Source: Mytilus trossulus | Taxonomy: Eukaryota; Mollusca; Bivalvia; Mytilida; Mytilidae | DNA: 64,000 nt | Direction: 5' to 3' | NCBI RefSeq assembly: GCF_036588685.1 | Contig: NC_086386.1 | Location: 15,458,931 to 15,522,930, forward strand | Shown here: one piece after another, positions 19,553 through 30,929 of the stretch | Layout: each line of letters opens with the position of its first letter | How positions within the stretch are numbered: position 1 is the stretch's first letter | The notes under the pieces: model-generated | What the model was told of the DNA's origin: nothing | The model's database searches: none | The model's input: only the letters and a program-made list of their open reading frames with translations | Translations under genes and position numbers: made by a program

Positions 19553-19910
19553 TGTCAGGAGAACTGTTCTAGGACAGTACGTAGAACTGTCAGCCTGACA
19601 CCTTTTAGTCAGTTCTAGCTAGAACAGTTCTAACCTAGAACTGATTTGGTCAGTTTTGCCTAGAACTGATTTGGACAGTTCTACAAAGAACTGATCCTGA
19701 CAGTTCTACCCTAGAACAGTTTTAGACACAGTTCTAGCTAGAACTGGGTCAGTTCTACTTCTAGAACAGTTCTACGGTTAGAATTGATTTCAAATTCTAC
19801 GGCTAGAATTGATTTTTATAATGTCTACGGCCAGAAGAATTGAATTATAAATTCCACAGCTAAAATTAATTTATAAATTCTACGGCTAGAATTGATTTAT
19901 AAGTTGTCTA
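19553..19910. repeat. Palindromic tandem array (about 25-bp units)
   Basis: About 13-14 units based on CAGTTCTA..CTAGAACTGAT, roughly 22-28 bp each. Units contain the inverted motif AGTTCTAGCTAGAACT or close variants, so each unit can fold on itself and with its neighbours. The left two thirds use GTTCTA/TAGAAC. From about 19780 the units switch to ATTCTACGG.TAGAATTGAT, a distinct subtype. No open frame or known satellite was recognised. It lies 55 bp to the right of the decayed TLR fragment. Confidence 0.8.
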
Positions 19911-19992
19911 AATATAAAGACTTCGACAAAATAGCTATTAAAATTATATAAAGTTTTGCTATTTTGCCGGTTTTATTTCAGATTGTTCTGCA

Positions 19993-20110
19993 TGAATGTG
20001 CCTGTTCCAAATCAGGAGCAATTTGGTAATTCAGCGATTTTCTTTTGTTGATTTGTTACATAAATTATTTGTTGTTCTTTCATTTTTTGTACATAAATTC
20101 AAGCCTCTTG
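19993..20110 (-). repeat. Family B repeat, internal/tail part
   Basis: On the + strand CCTGTTCCAAATCAGGAGCA, GTTGATTTGTTACATAAATT and CATTTTTTGTACATAAATTC mirror the middle and tail of the 15215 copy in reverse complement. Confidence 0.65.
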
Positions 20111-20819
20111 ATGATGTCGTCTCAGAACACAATTGAATAATATAATATAAAGTCTGGTCACTCTGTACAATTGCTAAAGAGGAGCTTGAGAGGTATTTTG
20201 TTTTATCAAGGTTCATGCCTACAAAATATGTTTTTATATTTCTACCACAGTGTTTTTACTATTTGCAAGCCCTCTTACTTACACATGTTAGTAATAACCA
20301 ATTTTATCTTTTCGTCTTCTTTATTTTAAATAATTGCACGTTAAAAGCAACAAAAGAGAAACAAAAGGGAAAGCATTAGACCGAGGTTTAAAACCCTGTA
20401 CAGCCGTTGTAATAATGTGTTTTTAAATGCAAAAACATTTGATTAATTATCCTACCATATTTCTCACAAATGACGTATAATTAGATATAAAACAACACAA
20501 TAACACATAATTTGAAATGATGTTTTAACACAATAACTTTATAACCATTAGCGAAATCCATTGCCTTTTTTTCGGTATGCGATGCATTTTAGCTGAAGTA
20601 TCTTACAACATACTTGTCGAGAAAATACAGAACGACAACATAACATTCTTAAAATTGTAAGGAACAAAAAGGTTAAATAGTTATGATAACGGAAATCTGT
20701 ACAAAAGATGTTTAAATAAAGATAACTGTAAAGATAAGGATTATTATAAGTTGCAATGGCACAACTTCAGGAAAAGTGTAAACAATTACAGGCGGCCTTA
20801 AACAGGCCAACATGCATAC

Positions 20820-21015
20820 ATGTATATAGGAAGATGTGGTGTGAGTGCCAATGAGACAACTCTCCATCCAAATCACAATTTAAAAATTAAACCATTATAG
20901 GTTAAAGTACGGCCTTCAACACGGAGCCTTGGCTCACACCGAACAACAAGCTATAAAGGGCCCCAAAATTACTAGTGTAAAACCATTCAAACGGGAAAAC
21001 CAACGGTCTAATGTG
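20820..21015 (+). repeat. Family B repeat, head and middle
   Basis: GAAGATGTGGTGTGAGTGCC, CAATGAGACAACTCTCCATC, AAGTACGGCCTTCAACACGG, GCTATAAAGGGCCCC and AAAACCAACGGTCTAATG follow the same order as the copy at 15215. Confidence 0.85.
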
Positions 21016-22664
21016 CATTTATTTGGAATCAAAACATGTTTAGGCATGTGTTAGTTATTTTGTGAGATTGAAACGTATTGATATTATCGTCCATCAATGG
21101 AAATTTTACCACATGGACTGAAAACCCGTCTCTTTGGTCGTATTTGTATTCAAAGAGTAAAACGGGAATTATGGGTGGGCATAATAAGATTTAGGTACAT
21201 TTGTAGATTAACATTTATATTTTATAAATAAAGACTGAATAAATTAAAACATTATATGATTAGTTTTAGACAAATGTATGTTATTTTAAAAACCATGGTC
21301 AAAACGAAAAACGACATACACAGCCGATACACTTGTGAAATTATTAAAGTTTTGTCTAGGAGAATGTCCAAAATCATGAAATATTCTAGGTTTATAACTG
21401 GATACATCAGACGCACGTTTCGATTAATAAAAGCTAAAAGGAGCGTTCGAATCGGTCACAACAGTTGAAAGGCCATATCAAATATTAAGTTCAAGAGCAT
21501 AAAAATATAACATTTTGAAACGTTTTGACACATACGACTGATGAAATCTTTCCTGGGTGTAATATATTAGGTGTTTACAAACAAATAAGTTAGGATCCTT
21601 TTTTGAAAAAGACATTAGAACTGAGGGCAGTGGACTCCTAACAGCTTGTTTGTTGTTATAGATTTTGATGCTGTTTTGTTGTATATGTTTGATACAGATT
21701 ATACGACAATAAAATATATGTTTGATTTGTTAATTCAACATTCATATACTTAATGACTTATATTTCATATAAACACAAAAGGTTTGATTACTGTGCTAGT
21801 GAAACTCGGGGACGTTTCGTCAGCCAACAGTGGCAATTAAACGACATAATATATCACCTGGAACTTACCAATTGGAACACAATTATCTCCCTTTGATCAG
21901 TAGCCAGAGACAGATATGTTTCGGTTCGTACTGTTATTTTCTTGGTAAAGAAATGCTCTCTATTGGAAAGTTATAAACTACGGGTTCCTAAACAGTATCA
22001 TTTAAAAGAGGGACGAAAGATACCAAAGGATACTCTTCGTAAGTTTCACTGAGGCCATCGTGATTTAGAAAGCCATAGATATGTCCAACTAAGTCCTTGA
22101 CACCTAACTATCTTTAATTTCCTCTTTCTTTTTGATTTGCCGAATGAAATTTATCATATCATATTTTAATTAAATGATTATGGTTATAAGCTCCAAGAAA
22201 TACACATGAGAAGTTATCTTTGCGCATTAATGAACAATTACTGTTATATTGCTTTTTTTTAAGAATAATTTAAACAGTTGAGGATTCATTAATATACCCA
22301 GGCAATAGAACCAGAGGAATACAGCATCATAATTGTATTTAAAAAAGCAAAAGTTAATAGTTTTTGCCATGACATATCAATTCATTATTATACTTTTGAT
22401 TATGAATAAATATTTAGTACCTTTTGCCTTACTTTAACATAAAAGTGTTCCATTTCAATCACGTCTTATTGATTTCGAATGCATGCATTTTTAACTGACA
22501 ATTGGATTATAATGTCAATCTATGTATGCGTGTTCCCTATGACTTGCAGTACACGAATTGAAACACAAAAAAAACACATAAAGTCTGCTAATTATAAATG
22601 AGTCTAATGTATTTAATACAGTAACCAAGTAATGTGACATGTCTTACACTTTAATTCTAAATTA
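21016..22664. other. Spacer with short repeat fragments
   Basis: Small pieces of known families occur: a family A 5'-end fragment (GGGGACGTTTCGTC) at about 21800-21835 and a family D head fragment at 22006-22036 (GGGACGAAAGATACCAAAGG). A 70-codon frame at 21256-21468 is basic and has no domain; it is treated as chance. No gene seen. Confidence 0.45.
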
Positions 22665-24612
22665 ACTCTTTTTTTTATTTCAGAAGTTTAAGTGTTTTTG
22701 TTTCATTAGTCTTTATTTGAAACGAATTATATGAAAATAATCTAAATGAGGAATTGCATAATAATTGTTACATCAAAAGTAATTAACATTCTACTTTTAT
22801 ATTGAAACATGCGAGGTGAAGATTTGGAAAAGAAATTTGGTCATGCAACTCAATCAATAGCACAAAAGAAACAGTTTTATTTTAAGACTCACAATGATTA
22901 ATATAATTAAACATCGTCTTGCAATTAAATCATCAGACAAAAAGGTACACCTACAGTTGCCCACTTTGGTATTCATTTTGGATTGGAGATTGGGCTGCTT
23001 TCATTATGTATTAAGAAATCCTTTAAACTCTAATCAATTCTATTTGCCAAGCGAAAGTTTTATTTTGATTACAAGTATAGAATTTCGAAAGGAATCGAAA
23101 AATAAATTCCCCACACTATGACGATATTCAGTTCCTTATCATCTTTTGTGTCAGACTTGTTAACTTTAATCGGCATCATAAGGATACTTAAAATTTGATC
23201 TTATAAAACGTTATTGTACTCATGGGGGAATAGATATACGGATATTTTAATTACTTCGACTATTATGATTATGAACAATTTTGGCAACAGAAAAGTTATT
23301 TGAAATTTTTTGAAATAATGAATTATTAACATTTGTCAAAATCAAAGATATTACTTTTTTTAACATAACAATATCGTACATTTGTAATTGCATATTTGCT
23401 ATAACAATTTACTAATATTACACCTTTAAACTTAGTATCCCTCATCATGGTTCATACATTGATTAAAGGAAGCACTATTTTGTCAGATATAACTTTTTTA
23501 TAATATTGGTATCAATAATAAAATTCAAACCACAAATGTATTTGATAAATTATTGTGAATATACATTCATTTACTGAAATTATATACATTTAGAAATAAA
23601 GTCGTTTATTGAAATATCAACAAAATGTCAAACAAGATGAATTGGAAAAAGGAAAAGACAAATCTTAACTTTGTTTATCCAACGAAAAACAGTCTATCAA
23701 GTTCCAAAAATAAACAATGCTAGCATTCAGTTGTGTTGTAGTGTGCACATGTAGAAGTAGTTTCAGGTGGATAATTTCAATTTGTAATTTATAAAAAAAC
23801 ACCTTATTAGGACTAAAATTGAGAATGGAAATGGGGAATGTGTCAATGAGACAACAACCCGACCAAATAAAAAAACAACAACAGAAGGTCACCAACAGGT
23901 CTTCAATACAGCGAGAAATTCCCGCACCCGGAGGCGTCCTTCAGCTGGCCCCTAAACAAATATATACTAGTTCAGTGATAATGAACGCCATACTAATTTC
24001 AAAATTGTACACAAGAAACTAAAATTAAAATAGTACAAGACTAACAAAGGCCAGAGGCCCCTGACTTGGGACAGGCGCAAAAATGCGGCGAGGTTAAACA
24101 TGTTTGTGATATATCAACCCTCCCCCTATACCTCTAACCAAGAATATATCGTCTTATAAAGAGTGATGTTTAGTTGCCTTGTGATGGAAATACGAATCAC
24201 AACAGTTAGATAATTAATATGTTATTAGAGAGAAGCAATAAACACGGTCTTCCTCGAAGTTTTATCCTATTGAAATAACCTTGGATTTCATAAATTTAAA
24301 AAAATATATATTTGAACTTTCTAGGAACATTAGACCGATGCAACATTCAATTATACACAAATGACTTTTTTTAATTTCATCATTTAAAGTCTTTAGATTT
24401 TTTTTCGTTACTCAAAACAAATCATATAAAGTAATCTATACACGGAATTACATAATAATTACTTCAGCAAATGTAATTAACATTTAACTTTTTGAATATT
24501 GAAACATGCAAAGTGAAGATTATACAAAGAAATTTGGTCATGCAACACAATTAAGGGTACAACAGAAATAGATTTTATTTTAAGTTATTCTATGATTGAT
24601 CAAATTTAACAT
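22665..24612. repeat. Local direct duplication flanking 1.5 kb
   Basis: 22665-22905 and 24360-24612 are diverged direct copies. The shared words in order include GGAATT.CATAATAATT, AGTAATTAACATT, ATATTGAAACATGC, GTGAAGATT, AAGAAATTTGGTCATGCAAC and TTTTATTTTAAG. Both copies place an ATG in the same spot (22809 and 24506), followed by a similar short frame whose products share KKFGHATQ. The first frame has 30 codons and the second 21 before a stop. Between the copies lie AT-rich DNA and a family C repeat. Confidence 0.7.
23813..24150 (+). repeat. Family C interspersed repeat
   Basis: The head has TTGAGAATGGAAATGGGGAA followed by GTGTCAATGAGACAACAACC. The middle has AGCGAGAAATTCCCGCACCC. The tail has CCCCTGACTTGGGACAGGCG and GCGGCGAGGTTAAACATG. 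Further copies are at 38217, 46715 (minus) and 62445. The head and tail modules are shared with family B. Confidence 0.85.
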
Positions 24613-25087
24613 CCCATGCAAATATCAGCATCAACAAGACCTGATTTAGTGATTCAATCCTCCAATGCATATGTATATGGCAAATATTATAAATACTGAA
24701 AGAGCAACGTTCAATGAAATTATGATTGTGATAACAAACATGCGTATCCTAGCAAATTGATTTTAAAATATAAGTTTATCGAAAAACAAGCAAAATATCC
24801 ATAAGATTTAAAAGTTTTATAAACAGATACTCTAGAGACGAAACGTCCACCAGCAGTGACAAAGACAAAGTGATGGTTGTTTTACTTGACAAAGATACTG
24901 GGTGTGTTATTTGGTACGTCACACGTGCATTTCTTCAATGTAAAAAGTAAAATCACAAAAGTACTGAAATTTGATCGGTGACTCTCCACTCAAAACAGTT
25001 AATATTTTAATATAATGCCAAGTTGAGAAGCATAGAATAAATGCAACAGTAGTATACCGCGGTTCAAGTATCATAAATCGATTGTGA
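24613..25087. other. Spacer, no gene
   Basis: AT-rich. A reverse fragment of the family A 5' end (GACGAAACGTCCACCAGCAG) lies at about 24837-24856. Confidence 0.4.
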
Positions 25088-25340
25088 AAAAATCTGAGTT
25101 TCAAACTCAGCTCGAGAGAAACACGTCAACTGCAAGAGGAAAACAACGAAGTGCAACAGAAAACAAATGACTATGCAGCAAACATAGAAACCAACTATTA
25201 GATAACAAATGCCATAATCCTGACTTAGTAGGATATTTTAAAACAAATGGTGTATTGAACCTTGTTTTGAGGCTAGCCAAACTTCGCATTTAATGTTAAA
25301 TATACCGCTAAAATGACAACATTATATTACAGGAATACTG
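25088..25340 (+). repeat. Family F interspersed repeat
   Basis: It shares order with 34725-34985: AAACACGTCAACTGCAAGAG / AAACACATCAGATAAGAAGA, AACAAATGGTGTATTGAACC / AACAAATGGTGGGTTGAACT, GGCTAGCCAAAC, AATGTTAAATATA and TAAAATGACAACATT. Chance minus-strand frame inside. Non-coding. Confidence 0.75.
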
Positions 25341-25924
25341 TACAAATCAAACATACATACATTGAAAATTTCGAAAAATTTGCAAATACATTTATTTGTG
25401 CATTTTGGGATAGATACATCTGACTGTACCGAATCATTCCAATTTCATTCGTAGTAAATTAATAGAAAATCAAACATTTTTACCAAATTTTAAAAAGACA
25501 ATCAAATACACGAGACTTATAATTTAGTACACCACATGGGTTTTTTGTCAAGTGTTGGTCCAATCAGAACCGTCGGAAGTCTAAATCAAATACGAAGTAA
25601 TATAAGCTTTAAAACTATAGATTCCTTAAAAAAATGTGTCAATTACGACTTCAGCCATAACAATATATACTATTACAAATAAATAGAATGAACAACCGAA
25701 AACTGAGATCGTCCCTTGTTTTTGTTGGGGTGCGTATTAATTGAGTCCCAAGTCTTCTATGTAATATTTTAATGACTAATTGTCATTTCGTCATTTTTCG
25801 TTCAATGCCAGGGTTTTTTGTATCTTCCTTTGACATAAAAATGTATTTCAGTCTTAACATATACATACAGAACAATTTTGTATATGTATGGTTTGTTTTA
25901 GATATAGCTACATAAAAAGTAATA
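25341..25924. other. Spacer, no gene
   Basis: AT-rich; nothing recognised. Confidence 0.4.
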
Positions 25925-26020
25925 AAAAAAAAAACGATCTCCGAGGAAAATTCTAAACAGAAAGTCCTTAAGCAATTGGCAAAATCAAATGCACAAACAC
26001 AGCAAATCAGATAACTATTG
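25925..26020 (+). repeat. Family E repeat fragment
   Basis: CTCCGAGGAAAATTCTAAAC, AGAAAGTCCTTAAGCAATTG and GCAAAATCAAATGCACAAAC match the head of family E copies at 48430, 52095 and 55125. Confidence 0.7.
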
Positions 26021-26539
26021 ACATTCCTTACAGTGTATCTTTACATGCGTATATATGACCCGTTAATTGTCAAATCGGCGTGAGTATATGCAAGTACCAG
26101 GGGAATCTATTTAAAATGTCATTTAATACTTTTCTTCTTTAAATAACATTCAAATTATATTTCAAACGGGTAATTTGAATAAGATTCTCTTTTTTAACTA
26201 ATACACTGCGACTTTCATCTATAAATCCTTTCATTTGTAAACTAAATTTAACCGACGTGCGACATTCACGCAGAGTTGAAAATGCAGTTTTATATATAAT
26301 TGTAAATGACTTCTTTTGTATGTTTAACTCTCGTGGGAGAAATGTGATACTAGACTAAGCTTAATTTAAGTTACGTATTTGTAGTGTTAAAATATCTAAA
26401 CATTTACTTATGTCGTACGCGTGTGCATCAAAATTGTATCTAACGATATCCTAAAACCCAGAATGTTCATCATTATGTTTACCCCTTTCAGCAAAGACAG
26501 TAGGTGTATAAAGATGCATAAAATAAGATAATCGGATTT
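26021..26539. other. Spacer, no gene
   Basis: AT-rich; no repeat or gene recognised. Confidence 0.4.
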
Positions 26540-26718
26540 AATAAGGCCGTTAGCTTATTCGTTTGAAGTGTTTTACATTGTCTTATCGGGGCCTTTTATA
26601 GCTGACTATGCGGTATGGGGTTTGCTCATTGTTGAAAGTTGTTAATGTCTGTGTTATTTTGGTCTTTTGTGGATAGTTGTCTCATTGGCAATCAGACATC
26701 TACTTTTTTTATATTAAT
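26540..26718 (-). repeat. Family B repeat, head and middle
   Basis: On the + strand AATAAGGCCGTTAGC, GGGGCCTTTTATAGCTGACT, ATGCGGTATGGGGTTTGC and GTTGTCTCATTGGCAATCAG occur in order. This is the reverse complement of the family B middle and head. Confidence 0.85.
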
Positions 26719-27299
26719 ACTTATTTTGGAAAATGAATCTTCAATCAATACAAATTCAGTCAGAGTGCACAATAATTAAAGCCCAAAATCGAAAATGGAA
26801 AATACAATTGCAACCAAGAGGCCTTTATAAAAATACTTTGCACAATAGAAATTTAAATCGTTTGTTAAGAACATACTTAACTCATAACATAACGATTTTA
26901 CTAAATATTTCGATACTAGCTTGACAACATCAAACAATACCTCCATTATACAATGATATTGTAATCTTTTGTCAAGTCTTCTCAAAATAAGATCTCAATT
27001 ATAAATGATCGGAGTTATTAAAAAGATAAAAATCTTATCTATAAATATCTCCTTTGGTAAGACGTTGATTATTGAAGACATTTTAATCCTACTATTGACA
27101 TTTCTGCCAAATTTGTCTAGGTTAAATTCTCTTTTTTGCTTAAAAGTTTGATTGGTAAACCTCATAACCTTGAATACATTGTTCGGTTTAAAGCATGGGA
27201 AAGGGGAGTTCTGAGTGGTTTTTTTTTAAATTGGTTAATTTAGTTTGCACTAAATATATAAAGTCTTGGTAGAACAATGATAAAAACTACCAAAACAGT
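26719..27299. other. Spacer, no gene
   Basis: AT-rich; short chance frames on both strands, nothing recognised. Confidence 0.4.
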
Positions 27300-27590
27300 A
27301 TCTACTAAAGGCGAGATACTTCTCTTCCTCGATGGTATCACCAGCACAGTCATCGGGACTTTAGTGTTGATATGACATGATATTCATTTGGTCATATTTA
27401 TAAATTAACTGTTTATAAAACGTTGAATTGATTGAATACGAAGGATTATTAACACAAGGAATGTATTACCGTACATCTTCTGGGCATAGTCTTTCATAAT
27501 TTTGATCTTCAATGCTTTCCACATGCGAACGTAATATGGCATTTTTGATTTTTTTCATTCGAGCGTCAATGATGAGCCCTTATAGAAGAA
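27300..27590 (+). repeat. Family A repeat, 5' half and part of core
   Basis: CTTCCTCGATGGTATCACCA, TTAGTGTTGATATGAC and ATTCGAGCGTCAATGATGAG follow the family A order. It lies head to head with an oppositely oriented copy at 27599. Confidence 0.65.
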
Positions 27591-27598
27591 TAAACTCA

Positions 27599-27790
27599 TC
27601 ATAGATACCAGGATTACATTTTGTATTAACACATGACGCGCGTTTCGTCTACAAAAGACCCATCAGTGACACTCAAATCCAAAAAAGGTCAAAAGGTCAA
27701 ATAAAGTACGAAGTTGAAGAGCATTGAGAACCGAAATTTCTAAAAGTTTGGCCAAATAAGCTAAGGTCATATATTCCTGAGGTAGAAAAC
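27599..27790 (-). repeat. Family A repeat, core and 3' part
   Basis: On the + strand GATACCAGGATTACATTTTG, GACGCGCGTTTCGTCTACAA, CATCAGTGACACTCAAATCC and GAAGTTGAAGAGCATTGAG occur in order, the reverse complement of the family A 3' half. The 3' end uses TCATCATAGATACC instead of the usual TTATCAAAGGTACC, marking a subfamily also seen at 38430 and 59725. Confidence 0.8.
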
Positions 27791-29064
27791 TGCAAACTTA
27801 AAAATATGAAAAATAAGATATACATAATTCAAATTTGCATCTTCATTATCAAGTCCTATGTAATGTTTGAATCACATTAGTTAAGTGCCTAACCAATGAA
27901 CCCATTATAACGAAATAAAGTGGAGATAGACATTGAAGAATTCAGATGAACTGTTGACAATACTTTGCTACTGACGTCTGTCGCAAAATAAGTTGGACAA
28001 AGACCCCTTCTCTGAAAACACTTAACTCTGACATTGATAATCGAATTTGACCGAATTCATTCGAGATGTTACTATTAAAACTGTGTCCGATGATCTTATT
28101 TTCTCACCGATATACCTTTATCACTGTAAATAGGGGCTGGTAAGAGGATGTCATAAAATTAACGGTACCAATTTTCTTGCACCAGATGTGCATTTCGACA
28201 ATACATGTCCCTTCAGTGATGCTTGTGGCTAAAATATTTGTAAGGTTGAATTCATTTTCACAATTTTGTTAGATTATCTGCTCAGTGTTATAAATGTCAT
28301 ATTACTAAGTATAGAACCCTTACAAGAATGAGTATTGATCATTTGATGATAGTACAGTTTATATTGCCTGTGTAACCTTTTCTGTTATGAAACGCAAGTC
28401 ATTTCCGAAAGGGTAAGATTATAATCACATATCGTTTAATCCACGTCTTATCTCCTTAATCGACACACGTAATTAATTGATACCAAACAAAATACTATAT
28501 CATGGTATATCAATGGTATGCATACCCTTACGTCCTAGTGAAGGTCTTGCAATATGACATTTTTTGTTTTCAAAGTAATTAGTTCTAAATTTACAAATAG
28601 GATACACCCTAAACGTATAACGTATTTGTACATAATGGATGTCAAAATCCAAACTTCACGACGAGTAACTAGTTTTAAAATATGTGTCACCACCCAATGC
28701 AGTTCAGTGTTCGATAGCTAAAGACTGGGTTGGAAAAATGTTGTAATGCGTTGTTCGTCGTAACATTTAGATACAATTCATTGGTTACACTTGTTTTATT
28801 ACTCCCTTCACAAAAGATACGTTGCTACTGGTTTTGTAAACACTAACTTCTAAAATTGCATGTACATCATTAATATATAAGTGTCTTTTATAATTTAATT
28901 GGAATATTTTTTGAAAACAAAATTTACTACCACAATAATTTTTCCAGGGATGTTGTTCTTCAATCGATTATTTTTTTTTAAATAAAGGCAACGAACAAAT
29001 ATACAAGGCTTCTTTATATACGTGTCTGTCACAAGTTAGGAGCTTGTATTTCAGTGTGTTTTTC
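27791..29064. other. Spacer with one family G repeat
   Basis: The only recognisable item is the family G core at 28160-28240. The remainder is AT-rich with no gene. Confidence 0.45.
28160..28240 (-). repeat. Family G repeat core
   Basis: TTGCACCAGATGTGCATTTC, GACAATACATGTCCCTTCAG and TGATGCTTGTGGC on the + strand. Its partner in the opposite orientation is at 58826-58895. The core resembles that of family A (CCAGA.G.GC.TTTCG...TCAGTGA.GCT), although the flanks differ. Confidence 0.65.
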
Positions 29065-29293
29065 TTGTTTGTTTATGTGTTACATATTTGTTTTGCGTTC
29101 ATTTTTTGTACATAAATTAGGCTGTCAGTTTTCTCGTTTGAATTGTTTTACATAGTCATTTCGGGCCTTTTATATCCGAATATGCGTTATGTGCTTTGCT
29201 CATTGTACGGTAAACTATATTTGTTAATGTCTGTGTCATTTCGACTCTTGTGGAAAGTGTCTCATTGGCAATCATACCACATCTTTTTTATAT
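29065..29293 (-). repeat. Family B repeat, head, middle and part of tail
   Basis: On the + strand TGTGTTACATATTTGTTTTG, TCATTTCGGGCCTTTTATAT, TATGTGCTTTGCTCATTGTA, GTCTCATTGGCAATCATACC and ACATC occur in order. A 77-codon frame over this copy is an artefact. Confidence 0.85.
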
Positions 29294-29765
29294 ACATGTT
29301 TTGTACGCCAGATGAACGTTTCTTCTTTACAAAGACACAAACACTTTCTTATAGTGGGTTTCGAATTAAAAGGTGATATCAATTTATATCAAAAGAAATT
29401 GCAAATCATGTCCACAAGACTTCCACAAAGCATTGCAAATTCGCCATTAAAAATATTAATCAAAATATTTATAAGTATAAATAGAATAATACAGAAAGAA
29501 AAAAAAATCTTGACGGGTTTGGGGAATATAAACACATTTGAAATAAGTTGTTACCTAATAAAATATCAACATTTTAACTTTTTAATTTGCTATTTTCCTA
29601 AATCAGTCGATGGCATAAGACTGTGCAACTAGTAAAAATTAAATAACTCAAGCTGTTTTATAATTTAAGTTTAAACTTTTATGACAAAGATGAATTATCA
29701 GAGTAAATGACAAATGCTTTTTTATGAATCATCAGGAAAAACTGAAATTGTTTCGCTTCTCGATT
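29294..29765. other. Spacer downstream of the 29766-30929 gene
   Basis: Expected to hold the 3' UTR and polyadenylation site of the minus-strand gene. No perfect AATAAA was found on the minus strand close to the stop codon. A 106-codon plus-strand frame (29312-29632) shows no domain and is rejected. Confidence 0.4.
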
Positions 29766-30360
29766 TCATTTTTCTAGTCGAAATCTAGACCTCAATCTAT
29801 TAAAACTGATCATATGAGAAAAGTGAAGTTTTCTAGGTTTCGTGGCAGTCTTCTCGTTATTTGACGATACACTGTCTATAGAAGATCTATCAGAATCACT
29901 ATGGATACCACTGTCACAATCATGGTCTGATGAATGTTTGTTTGTTGTGCTCTTGTGGTTAATATCATGTTTGTAGTTTATGTCGTTTCTATTACAATTA
30001 CATCGTCCCTTTGAACATAGAATATGTTGTTCTCTTTCGTCTAAAAAGACATCGGTATATTGGTCATGACTAGATTTTATAAAATTGGTTGTTTCATGAC
30101 CATGACAAGTATGAGTTCTTGTAGGATCGTTACAACTAATGTCTTCAACAAGTCTTGCTTCACGATTATGTACTTCATCATGAACATTCGAAGAAAGTTT
30201 TTCCGAAGGGCTTAACGCCATTTCTGTGTCATGTACTGTGTCTGAATGGTAATAGCATCTGGTCGTTTTGTGCTTTCCTCGGCTACAAGATTCCTTGACT
30301 AAAACATAGAATAAACTACCGTCATTTTGCACATATCTAGTCCAATGATCTTCGACGCTG
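29766..30360 (-). CDS. Terminal coding exon of an unidentified gene
   Basis: The exon begins right after a minus-strand acceptor (TTCCAAATTACAG, ending at 30361) and ends at a TGA at 29766-29768. The split codon from the upstream exon is completed by its first base. The product reads ..SSVEDHWTRYVQNDGSLFYV at the start, then a polar, histidine- and serine-rich stretch, probably disordered, with HSDTVHDTEMALSPSEK and DCDSGIHSDSDRSSIDSVSS. A basic C-terminus follows with MISFNRLRSRFRLEK. The compact start could fold; the rest looks like a regulatory tail with phosphorylation-type serine clusters. I cannot name the family. A scaffold or adaptor is possible, but that is inference. Confidence 0.7.
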
Positions 30361-30739
30361 CTGTAATTTGGAAACAAAATATGGTTAGATGCTCAAATCT
30401 AAATGTACAAACTATTATGAATGTGGTCAGTATTTCATTGAATAATAATGTTATACTCTTTTAAAAGAATAGATATGACTCAAAAATTAATGAACATGTT
30501 ATTTTATGCACAAACATACGCTTTTAAAAGATGAAACTAGATTGTCTGCTTGTCATATGCTGTCGGATAGACAACAGACTGTCAATTACGTACTGATCTT
30601 GTAGTTTTACCTATCTTTTTTATTACGAAGAATTGCTAAAATAAAAAGCAAAACTATTCAGTACTAGTCAACATTTTTTTATAAAAAAGGTCCATATGAA
30701 CTTTATTCTAATTGATGTTTTCAATTAGTGTTTTAGTAC

Positions 30740-30929
30740 CTGTGTGATAAAATACTTCTAATACCATCAAAATCGTCCAGGTCATTACGTCGTCGACAAT
30801 TAGATATTGGAGTTTTTAGTCCAAACATACTTTGTCTACAATGACCATTGTTACCCTCTGTGGAATTCTTCCGTGTTTGGGGTATCAACACAGTCATTTC
30901 AAATAGGACTTTGAGTAACGTATTTGAAT
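30740..30929 (-). CDS. Penultimate coding exon of the same unidentified gene
   Basis: This 190-nt exon lies between an acceptor (TGTTTTGTTTCAG, ending at 30930) and a donor (CACAG then GTACTA at 30739). It encodes SNTLLKVLFEMTVLIPQTRK, a polar linker, then RNDLDDFDGIRSILSH. Splicing over the 379-bp intron (30361-30739) keeps the frame: AG plus C completes a serine codon, giving SILSHSSVEDHWTRY. The LLKV.FEMTVLIP stretch could be the last helix and strand of a PDZ-like fold, but this is a guess. The exon needs one upstream base to complete its first codon, so at least one more coding exon must lie to the right; I did not find it. Confidence 0.65.

Noticed and set aside
29312-29632. 106-codon plus-strand frame
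   Set aside because: It starts in a family B repeat and shows no domain or codon evidence.
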